Source: Serpula lacrymans var. lacrymans S7.9
Lineage: Eukaryota; Basidiomycota; Agaricomycetes; Boletales; Serpulaceae
Reading direction: 5' to 3'
Assembly: GCF_000218685.1 (NCBI RefSeq)
Contig: NW_006763294.1
Location: 1,809,074-1,867,858 of the forward strand
DNA: 58,785 bases
How positions within the stretch are numbered: position 1 is the stretch's first letter; each line of letters opens with the position of its first letter. Made by a program: the position numbers and the translations under genes. Below the pieces are notes generated by a model. That model was given only the letters and a program-made list of their open reading frames with translations, made no database searches and was not told where the DNA came from. Shown here in pieces: positions 32,140-44,603 of the stretch.

Positions 32140-34831
32140 ATGACAGAAATGCATTATGTTCCTGGGACCGCTCCCATCAAACCTGAGTACGATTTCGTCT
32201 GCTCGTGATGAAGGTGTAATTCATTTCCTCCGATGTACAGGTTCCTTCTTACGATGAACTACGCTACTGGTTCTGTTGTTGACGATGATGCAGCTGAAGG
32301 AGCAACCGCTCATACAGGTACAGGTGGTAATAATTCGCTGCCATCGGAGGAACCAGACGCACGATCAGGCGAGGGAGGGCGGAAGAAGCTAACTAAGGAG
32401 CAGAAGAAGGCTCAACGAGGTGCAAACAAAGGAAGGAAATTTGGTAAGATAAGGGATGACCTTGAGCTATGCTGGAGAGTAGCAAATGGGAAGTTTTGTG
32501 AATTTGGCTCAGAGTAAGTTCGAGGCTCCTTGCGTTTAGAAAGTGCCTACTCATGCGATGAAGGTGTCGGTTCACTCACGATGTTGAAGCTTACCTTGCC
32601 GCAAAACCCAAAGACATCCGCTTTCCTTCTGCCTCAAATATAACGGATACACCACCGTTTGTCCAGGAATTGTCTAATACTGATTACGAAAGCTTCGCAA
32701 ATGGAAAATACCCTTCTCTGGACCTTAAAACTATTTGTCCTGGCTTTGAAGAAATAGGTGAATGTAGGCTGGGTCTGAAATGCAGATACCTTGGTGCGCA
32801 CGCCGGTATAGACGAAGATGGCGCTCTTGCGTTAGTCGCAGACGAAGAAAAACAGATGAAAGCTGGCTCTGCAGCTGAACTCAATTATGTTAGCCAGGAA
32901 GCATTGAAACTACTTCGGTCTAGGAAGGTATCCATCTTAATTTACTACGATAATATTCGCTGACCCCGAATCCAGTACCCACGTCCTGTTACCGACGCTT
33001 ATTTAAAAGAGCTCGAAAGCATGGATCAAGACGTGTCAGCCAAGGAAATTCGTGAAAAGATTGACAACGATATTTCTCAGCAAGAACTTGACAATGATGC
33101 TATTATACTCCAACGCACTGGAGACAACATTTCTCAAGTAGACTCTCCGGATGTGCCCATGCGATTTTCCGAAAAGAAAAGACTTCGCTGGGAAGGAAAA
33201 AGCTGTGGGCCAGAATTGTTATTCTTCTCGTTGATATTTCTGAGATTTTTAATATGCATTGTGAAGACCTCGCACCTCTTACGACTGTTGGTAACCTTGT
33301 ACGAACCCCTCGTCTGTTACCGTACATCAGGAACGGACTTATTTATATTTTGAACAGCCATTTCGTCGACTTTGCGTATCTCTCGGCGCAGATATAACGT
33401 GCGGTGAAAGTAATTGGCACATCTTTTCATGGACTTCTGGAACACTGATGATGATTCGCCAAAAGTGGGACTCGCTACGTCTTTTTTATCTGCCTCTAAA
33501 GAAGAATGGTCGCTGGTCCGACGGCACCCTTCTGAAACTACATTCGGGGTCCAACTAGCGGGCAACAAACCGTCGACTATGGTGCCTACAGCGGAGATTC
33601 TAGGAAAAGAGTTCGCAGGTAGCATAGATTTCGTTGATGTGAACTGTGGCTGTCCGATTGACTTGGTTTTCCGTACTGGGAGTGGTTCAGCGTGTGCGTA
33701 CTTCTATTTTCGCTGCAGTGTGCAGCAGCAGTCCGTTTATGATCTTGCCTTAGTGCTTGATACCCCTGGAAAGCTAGGGAAGATTTTAATCGGTATGAAT
33801 AAAGCGCTGGGAGAAATCCCCGTCACTGTCAAACTTCGTACCGGCGTGAAAGATGGGAGGAATACCGCTCACAAGCTGATGCCTCGTCTCGGTTCAGAAT
33901 TCAATGTCGGGTGCATTACGGTGAGAGTGGCTTCAACCACTTCTCTTTCTTCGGGGTTTATCTTGCTTGCAGCTACACGGACGGACCCGACAACAGCGTT
34001 ACACCAAGCTAGCAGACTGGAACTACATAAAGCAGTGCGTGGAAGCTGTTCGCACAAGAGAAAAAGATGAAGACTGTGTGTGCCTTTTTCGTGTGATAGC
34101 ATACACATACACCCCTGCTAAAGATGTTATCCGAACTGTCAGTACCCCCCATCCCAATCTTCGGCGGAGGGGATTGTTTCTCGGCTCAAGATTATTGGTC
34201 AAATGTCGAGGAGACCGGGGTCGATGGGATCATGGTTGGGCGCGGCGCCCTGATTAAACCTTGGATATTTACAGAAATCAAAGAACGCAGGGAATGGGAT
34301 ATCAGCTCTCGAGAGCGCCTAGAGTTGATCGGAAAGGTAAGCTAGCTTTGTTTTGTTACCTAAAGCACCCTAATTACCCTTTATATGAATAGTACGCTGA
34401 GTATGGTCTGAGGTTAGCAGACATCCAATTGACATGCTGATGAAGATTTAGCTGATGATCATTGTGATTAATGTGGCATATTTAGCCACTTCGGTACTGA
34501 CACGGCAGGAGTCAACACTACTCGCAGATACCTCTGCGAAGCTTTGTCTTTCCATTATCGTTACGTTCCAATTGGATTACTGGAACGCCTTCCAGGTCGC
34601 ATTAATGACCGCCCACCAGCATTCAAAGGTAGAGATGAGCTAGGTAAGGAATTGTTGATTCCTCGTATCACATATGTACTGATTCTGATAATTCAAGAAA
34701 CCCTGTTGGCAAGCGGGGATAGCCGTGACTGGGTAAAGATTTCTGAGATGTTTCTTGGGCCAGCCCCTGAATTGTGGTCCTTCACTCCAAAACACAAAAG
34801 CAATGCACATGGCGAAGAAAGTCAAGGGTAA
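32140..34831 (+). CDS. DUS3: tRNA-dihydrouridine(47) synthase, DUS3 family
   Basis: Thirteen exons (32140-32186, 32241-32513, 32564-32927, 32976-33204, 33267-33298, 33358-33409, 33466-33693, 33754-33920, 33973-34075, 34143-34336, 34393-34412, 34486-34643, 34698-34831) give 666 residues. The flavoenzyme reduces U47 in the variable loop of tRNAs with NADPH. Two N-terminal CCCH zinc fingers are seen ([20 protein letters not shown]; then CPGF...C..KCRY...H), preceded by a Lys-rich stretch. The FMN-binding barrel follows with [26 protein letters not shown] (catalytic Cys), [19 protein letters not shown] and [16 protein letters not shown]. The C-terminal helical domain has [10 protein letters not shown]. 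Two exons are very short (32 and 20 bases) but are required by frame and by the family sequence. It is convergent with the LYR-protein gene, 147 bases apart. Confidence 0.94.
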
Positions 34832-34978
34832 AATATATCATTATTGAGGCGAAGTAAAGTGGACTTCATCAGATAGAACTATTTGTATACTTCCTCTTCG
34901 GTCATCCTGGTAAGAATCGTAAACTAAAACACCGTTGATCTTATCTGTAGATGTATCAAATATCATTATGATGTGTTA

Positions 34979-36377
34979 TTATGTACCTGGGGATGATGAC
35001 CCTGTTTTACTTCTCCTTCTCTCGTTCTCTGCTCTGATGTCTGCTTCCATTCGATCGAGTTGTTCCATGTTCCGTTCAGCACCATTCTCTATTTTCCACT
35101 TCTCAGGATCCCGGAGCTTGTACCCAAGCTTCATCTTGACTGCGGCTACATATCCCACTTCGCTGGGACTCCTTGCGATTCTGTCCAATTTTTTGTCATT
35201 TTTTGTCATCTTCACGAGCACATGCGCAGGAGGACCTTTTCGTCGGCGTTTAATAGTTGATAAGATGACCTCGCCTCGTCTCTCGCGTTCACGCTCTTTA
35301 GTTTTGTTCGCTACTTTTTCGCGTCGAGCTTGCTTACCAGCCCTAAGTAGATCTTGCGGAAGAGGTGACTCCAGCCGCTGAACATCGCGAATAAATGTTT
35401 TGTGGATCTCGCGTTGTCTTTCTTGAAAAGGTTGTTCTGCACGAGTGCGTCAGTCATCCGATCTTATAACGTAAGAAGGCTAAGATAAAAGGATGGACAA
35501 ACCCCAGTCAGGCATGCACTTCATGTATACAGGCTCAAAATGAAGTCCTTCGTTATGGACGTGATCTAGTAAATATTTTTCGAACGAGCTCTCGCGCTTC
35601 AAGTCATCGATCCAGTCATGCAACCTTTCCCTTTGCTCGTATCGACGATCTCGACCCACGCGGCGTTTGTGGATCATACCTGATATGGCTTTCGGTTGCG
35701 GACTTAGACGAGGAAGAAGCTTGTTCGACAAACTTGGAGCGATGAAAGAGCCTTTGAAGATGGGCCGGTGGCGAAGCTTGGCTTGCCAGTCCTTCCAAGT
35801 TATTGATATGTGAACACCTCCGAAAATACAAGAACATGTCAAAGTCGCTCACGAATTCGTCTCGAATCCTCTGTTTCCAAGTTTCTTTTTCACGCTTGGC
35901 TGCAATCATTCTGTTGTACCTGTCGAGAACACCCTGGAGTCTTGTATCACCTTGCTTGGCTTTCGAAAATATGTCCAGCCACTAGTGGTCGTTTTAAATA
36001 AGGACGTTGAGCCAGGATGGAAAGTAAGAACGTACTTTGTGTCCTGTCGACAACAGAGTCTGAGTAGCCTTTGAGCTAGTGTTATGGCGATTCAACTCGA
36101 ATAGCATGCGGATACGAAATTTAATCTATACACCAAGTTGTTTGTCATACGAATGTCTCGGGGATAGAACAAGTATACTGACGTCCTCTCCAGGTGCATT
36201 TTTCATGAGACCTCGGTACAAAGACCAGAGTGTGGGCACGCGGTGTGCAGCGAGCTCGTAGAACGGTATCCTAGGTCTCACACGTTTGAGAGGAGATATT
36301 AGCTTTGCTATGTTAGCACGGTGAGCTATTGATGCGGTGGAAGGTGACGGAACATCTCTCGTGGGCTCTGCATTCAT
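34979..36377 (-). CDS. LYR-motif (Complex1_LYR) family protein with long C-terminal extension
   Basis: Exons on the minus strand (36377-36183, 36125-36036, 35981-35853, 35791-35503, 35436-34979) give 386 residues. The N-terminal 100 residues carry the LYR motif (VPTLWSLYRGLMKNAPGED) followed by a basic helix and Phe (IKFRIRMLFELNRH). This is the pattern of small mitochondrial adaptor proteins that bind acyl carrier protein and serve complex I, Fe-S or ribosome assembly. Unlike the usual 80-150 residue members it continues for almost 290 more residues. These are rich in Arg, Lys and Glu (RRYEQRERLHDWIDDLKRE, KTKERERERRGEV) and probably alpha-helical. Its role is not known to me. The basic content would suit an RNA or ribosome partner, which is inference. 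Confidence 0.78.
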
Positions 36378-36624
36378 GAATGCCTCATGAGCTCGACTTT
36401 GATTCAGACAGTTGGAACTTCGAGTTCAAGTTGAAAATAATGTTAAGGCAGCGGAATCAAACTTTAGGGTTTCAAGTCTTATGACCTAAAAACGAGGTTA
36501 GGGTTTATTTTATACCAAGCACAAATGAAATCTAATCCAAAATCAAGATATCAATAGCGACGTTACAGCCAGGTGCACAACAGATAATCAACAAGATTCA
36601 GATATATGGCAGAAGGAAGGAATA

Positions 36625-38276
36625 TTAATACTTCTTCGAGAAATCCAGATGGAACTTCTCCAATGCGCCAACATACTCTTCCACTCCGGGACACAAACAA
36701 GTGAGACGATAATGGAACTCCCCTTGTTTCTGACCAAATCCAGACCCAGGAACAACACAGATACCCGTCTGGTCGAGCAATGCCAAGGCATAGAAGGCAT
36801 CTGGCTCTTTCCCGGCTTTCTTAGCCGCAGCGATCGCCTTGTCCGACAAATCAATCTTGGGATAGAGGTACAAGGCGCCAGGTGAGTCAACACAGGACAC
36901 ACCGGGAAGCTTGTTGAGCCGCTCCGCCATCACCTGAGTGCGCTGTGCAAGTACTTTGTGTGTCGTATCGGTTTCCTGCTTCCAGAGGGCATAGCTCTCA
37001 TCACCGGGTTTAGGTGGCCTCACCATAGTATCCACACCGATCTGGCCACTAAGCGGCGGGCACAGACCGACGGACACCATTTTGTAGATCAAGGCCATTA
37101 TCTCGTCAGAGATGTTGGTGCACTCGAAATAACCTCCTCTTCTACCACATTCGCCTGACACCCCTTTAGAGATAGAGTGGAACGATACAAGAGCAATGGG
37201 CGAGTTGAGCTTGCATACAAGCTTCTTGAACGATGTGAAGGGGTGGGTATCAGGATGGTGGAGGTTGGTCTGGTATACTTCGTCTGCAAGGAGAACGAGA
37301 GAATGTTTCTCGCAGAGGTGGATGAGCTTTTCTTGAGTGGCTTCATCAAGAAGTGCACCGGTGGGGTTGCCAGGGTTGATGATAACGAGAGCTTTGGTCT
37401 CAATGCCATCCTTTTTGGCCTTTTCGAGTGCAGCCTCGATTTCGGCTACCGAAGTTGACCAATCGGATGACTCATCGAGATGGTAAGGGACTGCGGTACC
37501 ATGGTGTTGCGCTAGAGTGGCGGTATATAGTGGATATTGAGGGATGGGAATCAAGATGCCTGAATTCGGGGAAGAGATAAGCATCGATATGAGGAGTGAT
37601 ACACCAGCTGAAGCGCCCCCAGTGAGGAAGATGTGTGCTGGGTCCGATGGGTATCCATCGCGCTCTAGATCGAGTAAAAATGTTATATTAGGAACAAAGG
37701 CAAGGTTCTGAATAAGGATTTTACCTGCGATGAAATTTGCAACGCTTTGGCGAATAAGGGGAACACCTTGGCTGTGAGAGTAAGCACCGATGGAACCGAT
37801 TTCTTCGTACAACTCCTTTGCACGAGCAATTACGTCTTGAGGAAATGCATTGGGGGCAAGCTCTGCGAGAGCTGGGTATTCCATGAGAGCAGCCACCTAG
37901 AAGTATGGTCAGCATTGTCGACCAGCGCCCATAGTACGCTCGTCCTCGCGGCTGTAGCGCGTGGCGAGGAACGAGGGCTACGTACCTGCCTCGTGAACGT
38001 GATGGGTGGTTGATCCAGTCCTTTCTGTTGAGGGTTTCCGATATTCGACGAAATCACCTTGTTGAATGGCAGACCATGGTTGGGCTGCTTGAGGCTGTTG
38101 CGGTGCTCTTCAGCTTTAATGGCAAGCTCACCGCGAACTGCATATTGCACGTTGAGAATGGCGGGATTTAGGGAGTTTACAGAGAGAGGACGCATCCTTG
38201 GGGAAATGGATGGTGGTAAAGAGGAGAAACGAGTGGTCGTAGGAGATAGAAATCGCAGAGAACTTGACCTGATCAT
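36625..38276 (-). CDS. ALT1: Alanine aminotransferase
   Basis: Exons on the minus strand (38276-37986, 37896-37725, 37664-36625) give 500 residues. The enzyme interconverts alanine plus 2-oxoglutarate with pyruvate plus glutamate, using PLP. The fold-I signature runs in order: LKQPNHGLPFNKVISSNIGNPQQ, GAYSHSQGVPLIRQSVA, FLTGGASAGV, INPGNPTGALL, LADEVYQ and SFHSISKGVSGECGRRGGYF with the Schiff-base Lys. The first 30 residues are Arg/Ser-rich without acidic residues (MIRSSSLRFLSPTTTRFSS), a likely mitochondrial presequence. A second ATG (38,195; MRPLSVNSLN) could give a cytosolic form. It is divergent from RRP9 with 162 bases between the start codons. Confidence 0.94.
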
Positions 38277-38438
38277 CGGATTCTGGTAGAGTCGGGACTT
38301 CGGAAGACCTCGTGAGGGACAAGGCTTAAAAGGGCCAGAATTGCCTTAAGGAGAGAACACGTGACTGGACCGGCAATCCCCAGATGCATTACATTTTTTT
38401 GAATCTGCACAAGACTTGTAAGTTTACCAGAGGTTCTC
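38277..38438. promoter_or_regulatory. Bidirectional promoter region, ALT1 / RRP9
   Basis: Only 162 bases separate the start codons of the divergent alanine aminotransferase (minus) and RRP9 (plus) genes, so the two must share or overlap their promoters and leaders. No clear TATA box is seen. Confidence 0.6.
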
Positions 38439-40534
38439 ATGCCTGACTCTTTCTTTGCTTCAAACAAAAACAGGAAACGGACACGTTCGACAGCCGGACA
38501 TGACTCGGAAAGTGCAAGGAAAGTGTTGAAGAAAAGGGCAAAAGGAGCCAATGGTACCGCACGAGAGACCAGCGCTAGCACGAAGGTGAATGGTGCGCAG
38601 AAGGGGAAGAAGAAGAGGCTGGACGAGGAGCTGGATTCAGATAAAACCGACGAGGATGACGGAGGAATCGATGACCTGGATCTACGAGCCGATATCGAAC
38701 CTGAGGGAAGCGGAGACGAGGATGAGGAAGAGACACCAGCTGAGAAGCGACTACGGCTGGCGAAGCTTTACCTCGAAAGCGTGAAAGAAGGATTTGGTAT
38801 GTTTGTCCTTTCTTGCGAGAAAAGACGCGAAGTTTTGACGAATTTACCCTCGTACAGCGGATGGAGAGTTCGATGCCGCTGAGATTGACAAGGAACTTAT
38901 ATCTGCAAGATTAAAGCAAGATGTCCTCGAACACTCGGGCAAAGTTCATCTGTTTATTGCAGACTCAGTGAGCCCTTTATAGTATCTCTATTTCAGCACC
39001 CCACTGACCATTTTATAATTGATTCATAGTTTGATTTTTCAAAACCTCCTAGCACCGTCTTGCGTTGTCGCGGTCATCGTCTAAGCGTAACTTCTGCGGT
39101 TGCATCGGACGATGCCAATTGGTTGTTCACGGCCGGAAAGGAGGGAAGCATCATAAAATGGAATTTGTTATCGGGCAGAAAAGTAGCCACATTTCACAAA
39201 CAACGGATAGAGAAGGGAAAAGGAAAAGAGAGAGCTCATAACAACGACATCCAAGGCCATACAGACGAGGTGTTAGCGTTGGCCGTGAGCAATGATGGAA
39301 AATACCTTGCCAGTGGAGGTAGAGACAAAAAGATCGGTGTGTGGGATGTAGGAAAGGAAGAATGGGTGAGAGGTTTCGGAGGACACAAAGACTGGATATC
39401 TGTAAGTTTCGTCGTGTTATCAAAAAAAATTGGGTCTTTCGGAACTAACAATTCTTCGCTGCTTTCACCATAAATCGTGTCAACAGGCCCTCGCTTTTCG
39501 CAAAGGCACGTTACAACTTTACAGCGGGTCTTTTGATCGGACCATGAAACTGTTTGATCTTTCCGTGATGGGTTATGTTGAGACCCTTTTTGGACACCAA
39601 GACACCATCGTATCACTAGATGCCCTTCGGAGTGAATCTGCTGTTACAGGGGGCGCTAGGGACAAAACTGTCAGGTTTTGGAAAATTGCTGATGAGAGCC
39701 AGCTGGTGTTTAGGGGTGGTGGTAAGAGTGCCGTCAGAGAACTTCTTGAAGGTGGCGCATTTGAAGGTCATGCGGAGGAAGATGAAGATGCTATGGATGT
39801 TGATGACCGAAAAAAGGGGAAAGACAAGGGTCGTGGAAAGCAAAAGCGGTTTGTGGAGGGCAGTATCGAATGCGTGGCTATGATAGACGAGACCACCTTT
39901 ATTAGCGGTGGAGACACCGGGTAAGCAACTTTTCTTGTTCCATCTTTGTTCTGCCTGTCTGGGGTACTGACGTTTTTCTAAGGTCTATATGTCTCTGGAA
40001 TACACAAAAGAAAAAACCAATTTTCACTCAGGCTCTCTGCCACGGTTTCCATGAAGTCCATTCCTCAACAGAGGGGTTATTGCAAACTCCTAGATGGATA
40101 ACTGCCCTCGCAACTCTCCAGTACTCTGATTTATTCGTTTCGGGTAGGCCTTTATTCATTTACCCGCAGTCACTGTCGACAGGCTTTGGCTTACCAAGTT
40201 TTCAGGTTCTTGGGAGGGTGATATTCGGTTATGGAAGCTCGATTCAAAAGTAAAATCATTCTCCCTGATAGGCACTCTACCTATACTGGGAGTGGTCAAC
40301 TCGCTACAGATTCTCATGCCACCAAAAGGCACACTTGAGTCTTCATCTTGGGCGGTACCAAAAGACGACTCAGATCTGTCGGAGAATGTGCCGGTTAGAA
40401 AGGGCTCGGATCCCATTGTGCTGATAGTGGGAGTAGGCCAGGAGCCTCGGTTGGGTCGGTGGTTGGTCTTGAAAGGAGATGGAATAGTTAATCACACCCA
40501 AGTAATGACTCTGTATCCGCGGACATCGTCTTGA
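38439..40534 (+). CDS. RRP9: U3 snoRNP WD40 protein (RRP9 / U3-55K)
   Basis: Exons 38439-38796, 38858-38967, 39030-39401, 39487-39920, 39983-40143 and 40206-40534 give 587 residues. Rrp9 binds the U3 snoRNA box B/C motif and is needed for 18S rRNA processing in the nucleolus. The N-terminus is basic, then acidic and charged (KKKRLDEELDSDKTDEDDGG). It is followed by the conserved EEETPAEKRLRLAKLYLE segment. WD repeats include CRGHRLSVTSAV...IIKWN, IQGHTDEVLALAV...IGVWDV, FGGHKDWIS/ALAF...MKLFDL, LFGHQDTIVSLDA...VRFWKI and a last blade ending IRLWKL. A Lys/Asp-rich insert (DAMDVDDRKKGKDKGRGK) interrupts the propeller before EGSIECVAMID. It is convergent with the hydrolase gene at 40,691. Confidence 0.93.
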
Positions 40535-40690
40535 TTAACATATCATATCTTACCTTGGTGATCATTGTTACACAAGCTGCTGGTCTTTCCCTGCTGCGAA
40601 CCTAAACATCGATAATAGTCACTACGAGAACAACGTCCTCACAGTAGTCACTCAAACCAGGGTACTTGTTAAGTTATCGAGAAAGGTATT

Positions 40691-42109
40691 TTACAGCTTA
40701 GATAGCGTTACGTGTTTAATGGTATGGAGTAATGCATCCCTTATTACCTCTGCCGTAGCTCGAGGGTTAGTCTGGACAATCTGTTCCCATTTTTATTACC
40801 ATATAGCACCCAACTATAATGGTAAAGAACTCACAAGGTGGCCCGTGTCTTTAACTCTAATAACAGAAGCATAGTTTTCAATCCCCCCAGAAGCGTTATG
40901 AAGGACGTCGTCCTTCACAGCTGGAGCACTGACGTTGATGTGATAAAGTAAGATGGTAAGTTCCCCGTTGACACCTTTGCTGCTTCTAGTTGCTTACACA
41001 TAGTCGTCAATAAGGCCGTAAGTGATGTAAGTTGGAACACGTTTAATCAACGAGCGTAGAAGTTTGTGTGCCACGACTCGACTGGATGTGTCCCTGTATG
41101 TGGCCTAGAGAGGTAAGGTGGTAAGTCAGTACAGCACTATTTGACTGATATATGGCACGAGAGTTAAATACCGCTTCCTGTGCCTTACTACACTTGAGAG
41201 TGACCCCTTCTACTTTGTCTGGATAATCCAATGTCGGCAAGGGACGCAAACAGTGATTCTGCGAATAAAAATGTCAGACGGGGAAAAGAGCGCAGATAAT
41301 GTAGATACATACAACGTACAGTCGCAAAATCCTGTCATCCCAAACCTTGAATGATGCCCTGCTTTTCAAAATTGTGTATGCCTCCTCTTGGCTAGGCCAA
41401 ATATCTCTCCTCTTCATGGCGCCGTCTTCAAGGAAGTTACCCCTGGCTTTACTCCACTCGTATCCTATAAACATAGGCTCTATGAGCTGTATTGAGGTAT
41501 AATGGACTAGGGGATAGTATGTCGTAGACAGCACTCTGTTTGAAAGTTAAAGATAGTTTATGGCAAATGCTTTGGCAGAATTAAAGGGTCGTACACTGAG
41601 ATAGCGCCCATGGAATGGCCTATACCGACCAGATTATGCTTACTGAAATCGACATCTACTCCAGTGCCTAGTCCGGATAAGAAAGCGTGTATACTTCGGC
41701 CATATTCGTCCCATCGGACTTGAGAGACAAATACAACATCCATTAGTGGGTTCGTAAATATAATCTTTCCGACACGTCAGACTACACACTTACATATAGG
41801 CTGATATCCCCACTGCAGTGTTTCCTCATTCAGAACAGCTGCATCGCCATGATTTGGCGCGTCAATGGACCACACTTCTCTGATCTTATTACGATGGTTT
41901 CCGTGCCCGAGATGTTCGAATAAGTATTCTAAGGTTGGCTCCCAGTGTTCCTTAGAGAACCCAACCGCATGCGCAAGGATAAGAGTGGAGGCTGTTGCAT
42001 CATTAACAGCTGGACCGTCGACCCAGTAACGTTTGGCTGTGATGAGGAAGGGGTAGTTTGGGCGTGGATCGAAGGTATAGTGTTGGGACTGTATTTCCAG
42101 TGCAGACAT
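40691..42109 (-). CDS. Alpha/beta hydrolase (AB hydrolase-1 type), fungal
   Basis: Seven exons on the minus strand (42109-41794, 41718-41595, 41535-41313, 41258-41172, 41104-40998, 40928-40835, 40771-40691) give 343 residues. LILAHAVGFSKEHWEPT corresponds to the oxyanion region. VWSIDAPNHGDAA is the strand before it. LVGIGHSMGAIS carries the nucleophile Ser. YITYGLIDDYV supplies a candidate Asp, and VKDTGHL the His. MKRRDIWPSQEEA is shared with a widespread but uncharacterised mushroom hydrolase group. The exon joins in the C-terminal third rest on frame and on family resemblance. Substrate unknown. An in-frame ATG at 42,175 would extend the N-terminus by 22 residues. Confidence 0.85.
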
Positions 42110-42481
42110 GATAGCGAAATAATGAAGAGAGCGCCAGAGCGCCAGGTTGTGCCGGTGTAAACCCCCGGTAAACAACTGGTATAAATGTCAAGATTATCAT
42201 GCGGGAAATGAACGGAGCGTTCGTGGTAAGACCGCTCGGCTTCGGGCATACCTTAGATAGCAGAGCTAGGGTTAGGGTCTTGATAGTGCCGCTGAGTCCG
42301 AGTAAAGCCGCTCATTAACGTTTGAAAGTCTCTACTAATGTTCTCCTGGTAGTGGTTTTCTGGAACACTTACGACGCTGTAACGGTTCAGAGGCCAGGCC
42401 AGCACTTTACAGACCCTTGAGTTGATCCCAGGTTAGGCGAACTCGTGCAATTCACATCACTCAAATACTCAGTACTCTGTC
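42110..42481. promoter_or_regulatory. Divergent promoter region, hydrolase / HMG-CoA lyase
   Basis: A stretch of 372 bases lies between the two divergent start codons. It must hold both promoters. No specific motif is convincing. Confidence 0.5.
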
Positions 42482-43656
42482 ATGATTATCCCTCGCACAA
42501 GCATCATCTCACGGACCTTGAGAGCTGGACGTCTGCACCATACCACATCATGTTCTAGCAAGAATGTCGTGAATATCGTCGAAGTAGGTCCACGAGATGG
42601 CCTGCAGAATGAGAAGGGTGTGATACCTGTGGACGTGAAAGTAGAGCTCATTAACCGCCTTGGCAGCGCAGGGACTAGGTATATCGAGTCGGGCAGCTTC
42701 GTCAGTCCTAAGTGGGTCCCTCAGGTGCGTCTGATGTCTAAGTAGCAGTATACACGTCCAATGAACCCAATGACTGCTTGTCATGCAGATGGCAGGCACG
42801 GCAGAAGTCATCTCGCAAATGGAGAGGCTCCCAGATAACCACTACGCTGTGCTGGTCCCAAATCAAAAAGGCCTCGATAACCTATTCACTTTACTTGATT
42901 CATATACACCTTCATCTTCTCAACCGAATCCTCCTGTAAATGAAATAGCCATCTTCACTGCTGCATCCGACGCGTTCAGTCGTGCAAATACCAACATATC
43001 TATCGCGGATTCGTTGACTAGGTTCGTGCCTGTCGTGCGTGCAGCGCTTGAACGGAACTTGCGTGTTCGGGGGTATATCAGCACTGTTATATCATGTCCA
43101 TTTTCAGGACAAGTCGACTATAAGCAGGTCAGAGATATTGCTAAGGAGTTGATGGATATGGGATGCTATGAGGTGAGCTTGGGAGATACTGTTGGTACAG
43201 GTACGCCTGCGAGTGTTGCAGAGATGGTGGAGGAGGTTAAGAAGTCTGTACCTGTCGAAAACCTTGCTGGACATGTAAGCACGAGCCTTCTCCCTTTTCA
43301 TACACTACTGACTTTGTGCGGAACGTTGTCTGTAGTTCCATGATACATTCGGAACAGGCGTTGTTAACGTCCTCACTGCTCTTCAGCATGGTATCCGTAC
43401 TGTCGACTCTTCTGTTGGAGGACTGGGAGGATGTCCCTACTCACCAGGTGCTACTGGTAATGTGGCTACTGAGGACGTCCTGTACGCGTTGCAGGGTTCA
43501 GAATACGATGTTAGCTACATCGATCTCGAGAAAATAGTGGATATCGGATGGTGGATATCGGAGAAGCTTGCACGGGAGAATACAAGCCGCGCTGGGAGGG
43601 CTGTCAAGGCTAGGCGGCTAAGAGAGGCAAAGCAAGCTGAGAAGGCAAAGCTATAG
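42482..43656 (+). CDS. HMGCL: Hydroxymethylglutaryl-CoA lyase, mitochondrial
   Basis: Exons 42482-42724, 42789-43274 and 43336-43656 give 349 residues. The enzyme splits HMG-CoA into acetyl-CoA and acetoacetate, the last step of leucine breakdown. The TIM-barrel motifs are in place: [13 protein letters not shown] (Asp metal ligand), [60 protein letters not shown] (HxH metal ligands) and [20 protein letters not shown] with the active-site Cys. The first 25 residues ([20 protein letters not shown]) are Arg-rich and hydrophobic, a good mitochondrial presequence. The C-terminus is basic ([19 protein letters not shown]). It is convergent with the Hikeshi gene, 205 bases apart. Confidence 0.95.
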
Positions 43657-43861
43657 TAGCTGATTTTTGATTAGCGTGGAATTTTGTCACTGTACTATTA
43701 TCACTGTATGGAATTGTGTTGTCAATTAAGGTCACCTGAACCATAATAGGATCTCTGTGTCTCAGATACATTTAATGCTGTATCGGTGGTACAATGTATT
43801 GGTCGGACATTCTAACCTACAATCCATTGGTCTGTCCTAGATTTTGATTTGATAGACACTT

Positions 43862-44603
43862 TCAATCTCCCCTCTCTAAGAATCCTACACCTCCTGCCTT
43901 CACTTTCGTAGTAAAGGATTCATACCATCTTACTATCACAGCCATCGGTACTACACTGTCAGGTGTTGTGGCAATTCCACCACCAGGTACGAAACCCGAT
44001 ATAAAGTTGAACAAGTGCTTCACTATTCTCTCCGCCAACAACGATGGATTGCGACTGAGGTCTGGAATGGTATTCGTAACTGAAGAGGATAGTGAAGATA
44101 TCTGCGGCTGTATCTGGGTGAGAGGTTCGATGGAGAGACCAAGTATTGCTGTAACGTCGTTGGATGCATTGGGAGCCATGTTCATGGTCGAAGACGTGAA
44201 AGCGTTGTGTGAGGCAGCTGTGGAGCTCGACGAGAATGTTCCGCGAAGACGGAATATAGCAGATGGCTTTTCATTGGAGAGCCTACAGCATAAAGATGGA
44301 TAAGAAAATGGTTAGAGTGAGAATCGCGCTAGCTCACATTCCAAGCAGCTGAAAGCCCTTTCCCGGCCAAAAGAAATGAACTGTTGCACCATAACCGTCA
44401 GGAAAAGACACTGGATCGAACAATCAGTGCTTCAGGAGGAATACAATAGAGAATTGAAGTGACAGCTACGTACTTGTTCCAAGGAGAAATACACATATGT
44501 GGTTTATCGTGCTCGCAGCGGGAAGTTCGAAGAGGGCATGCGTCTCGTCAATCTGCTGTAAATTCGTCTGGAGAAGACGTCCTGCAACGCAACAGCCAAA
44601 CAT
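43862..44603 (-). CDS. OPI10: Hikeshi / OPI10 family protein
   Basis: Exons on the minus strand (44603-44474, 44410-44338, 44282-43862) give 207 residues, near the usual 200. The N-terminus MFGCCVAGRLLQTNLQQI and the following INHICVFLLGT and FPDGYGATVHFFWP are diagnostic for the family. GFQLLGMLSNEKPSAIFRL and the C-terminal WYESFTTKVKAGGVGFLERG complete it. In animals Hikeshi carries Hsp70 into the nucleus under heat stress. The yeast homologue was linked to inositol regulation. The role in this fungus is inferred only from homology. An overlapping open frame on the plus strand is a shadow of this gene. Confidence 0.92.

Noticed and set aside
43968..44303. 111-codon open frame on the plus strand
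   Set aside because: It is the antisense shadow of the Hikeshi/OPI10 last exon, whose family motifs are clear.
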